Shown here piece after piece: positions 63,069-64,000 of a DNA stretch of 64,000 bases (positions are counted from its first letter, which is position 1; the number at the start of each line of letters is the position of its first letter). The position numbers and the translations under genes are program-made. The DNA comes from Bosea sp. NBC_00550 (GTDB taxonomy: Bacteria; Pseudomonadota; Alphaproteobacteria; Rhizobiales; Beijerinckiaceae), in NCBI RefSeq assembly GCF_026020075.1, contig NZ_CP102772.1, positions 1,488,001 to 1,552,000 on the forward strand, in the 5' to 3' direction. A model generated the notes under the pieces. It did no database searches and was not told the origin of the DNA. It saw nothing but the letters and a program-made list of their open reading frames with translations.

Positions 63069-64000
<932 letters not shown>

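Overview
This window is a gene-dense, GC-rich stretch of a Hyphomicrobiales (Rhizobiales) chromosome. The gene content and protein sequences look most like Bosea or a close relative; the genus is an inference from memory of protein style and has not been tested. I saw no insertion sequence, prophage, CRISPR array, tRNA or rRNA. About 62 protein genes are supported, mostly in short operons.

Layout. 1-2 kb: end of a sensor kinase, a lone receiver, and a receiver/HisKA_2 kinase hybrid. 2.1-3.2 kb: an exported HAD phosphatase broken by one frameshift. 3.3-6.6 kb: LysR regulator, a cystathionine beta-lyase-like PLP enzyme and an AapJ-type binding protein without a transporter. 6.8-8 kb: MgtC, two tiny coupled proteins that resemble the N-terminal part of HigA-type antitoxins, and a small membrane protein. 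8-14.1 kb (minus): a FadR-type regulator with its own TGGTnnnACCA-like operator, a beta-hydroxyacid dehydrogenase, a polar-amino-acid-type ABC importer, RpiB and a ribokinase, which together look like an uptake and catabolism operon for an unknown compound. 14.2-20.4 kb: Na+/H+ antiporter with an amine oxidase, SelO, and an MFS/MarR pair with twin operators.

20.6-28.1 kb: VOC protein and a complete peptide-type ABC transporter ending in a flavin monooxygenase-like gene. 28.1-30.8 kb: NDH-2 and MalY-type lyase. 30.9-36.9 kb: consensus-like promoter, cobalamin riboswitch and btuB-F-C-D plus a conserved gene of unknown function. 37-45.2 kb: M20 dipeptidase and the cyoABCD-surf1 bo-type ubiquinol oxidase with a divergent MHS transporter. 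45.2-49.9 kb: a crotonase/CoA-transferase pair, and a Zn/Cd/Pb P-type ATPase behind a MerR-type 19-bp-spacer promoter. 50-54 kb: small genes (including a DUF1127 protein of 51 residues), trmFO and a second MHS transporter. 54-58.6 kb: yajC-secD-secF followed by relatives of the complex I assembly factors NDUFAF3 and NDUFAF6. 58.8-64 kb: an ATPase of the DUF815 type and the serS-surE-pcm-nlpD cluster.

Intergenic DNA carries several palindromic dispersed repeats (38.5, 39.4, 43.8, 58.1 and 59.9 kb) and GC-rich stem-loops placed just after binding-protein genes. Start codons were chosen from ribosome binding sites and gene overlaps and are noted where doubtful. The least explained loci are the RpiB/ribokinase/ABC operon, the B12-operon gene at 35.9 kb, the antitoxin-like pair at 7.2-7.6 kb and the 141-bp palindrome at 39.4 kb.
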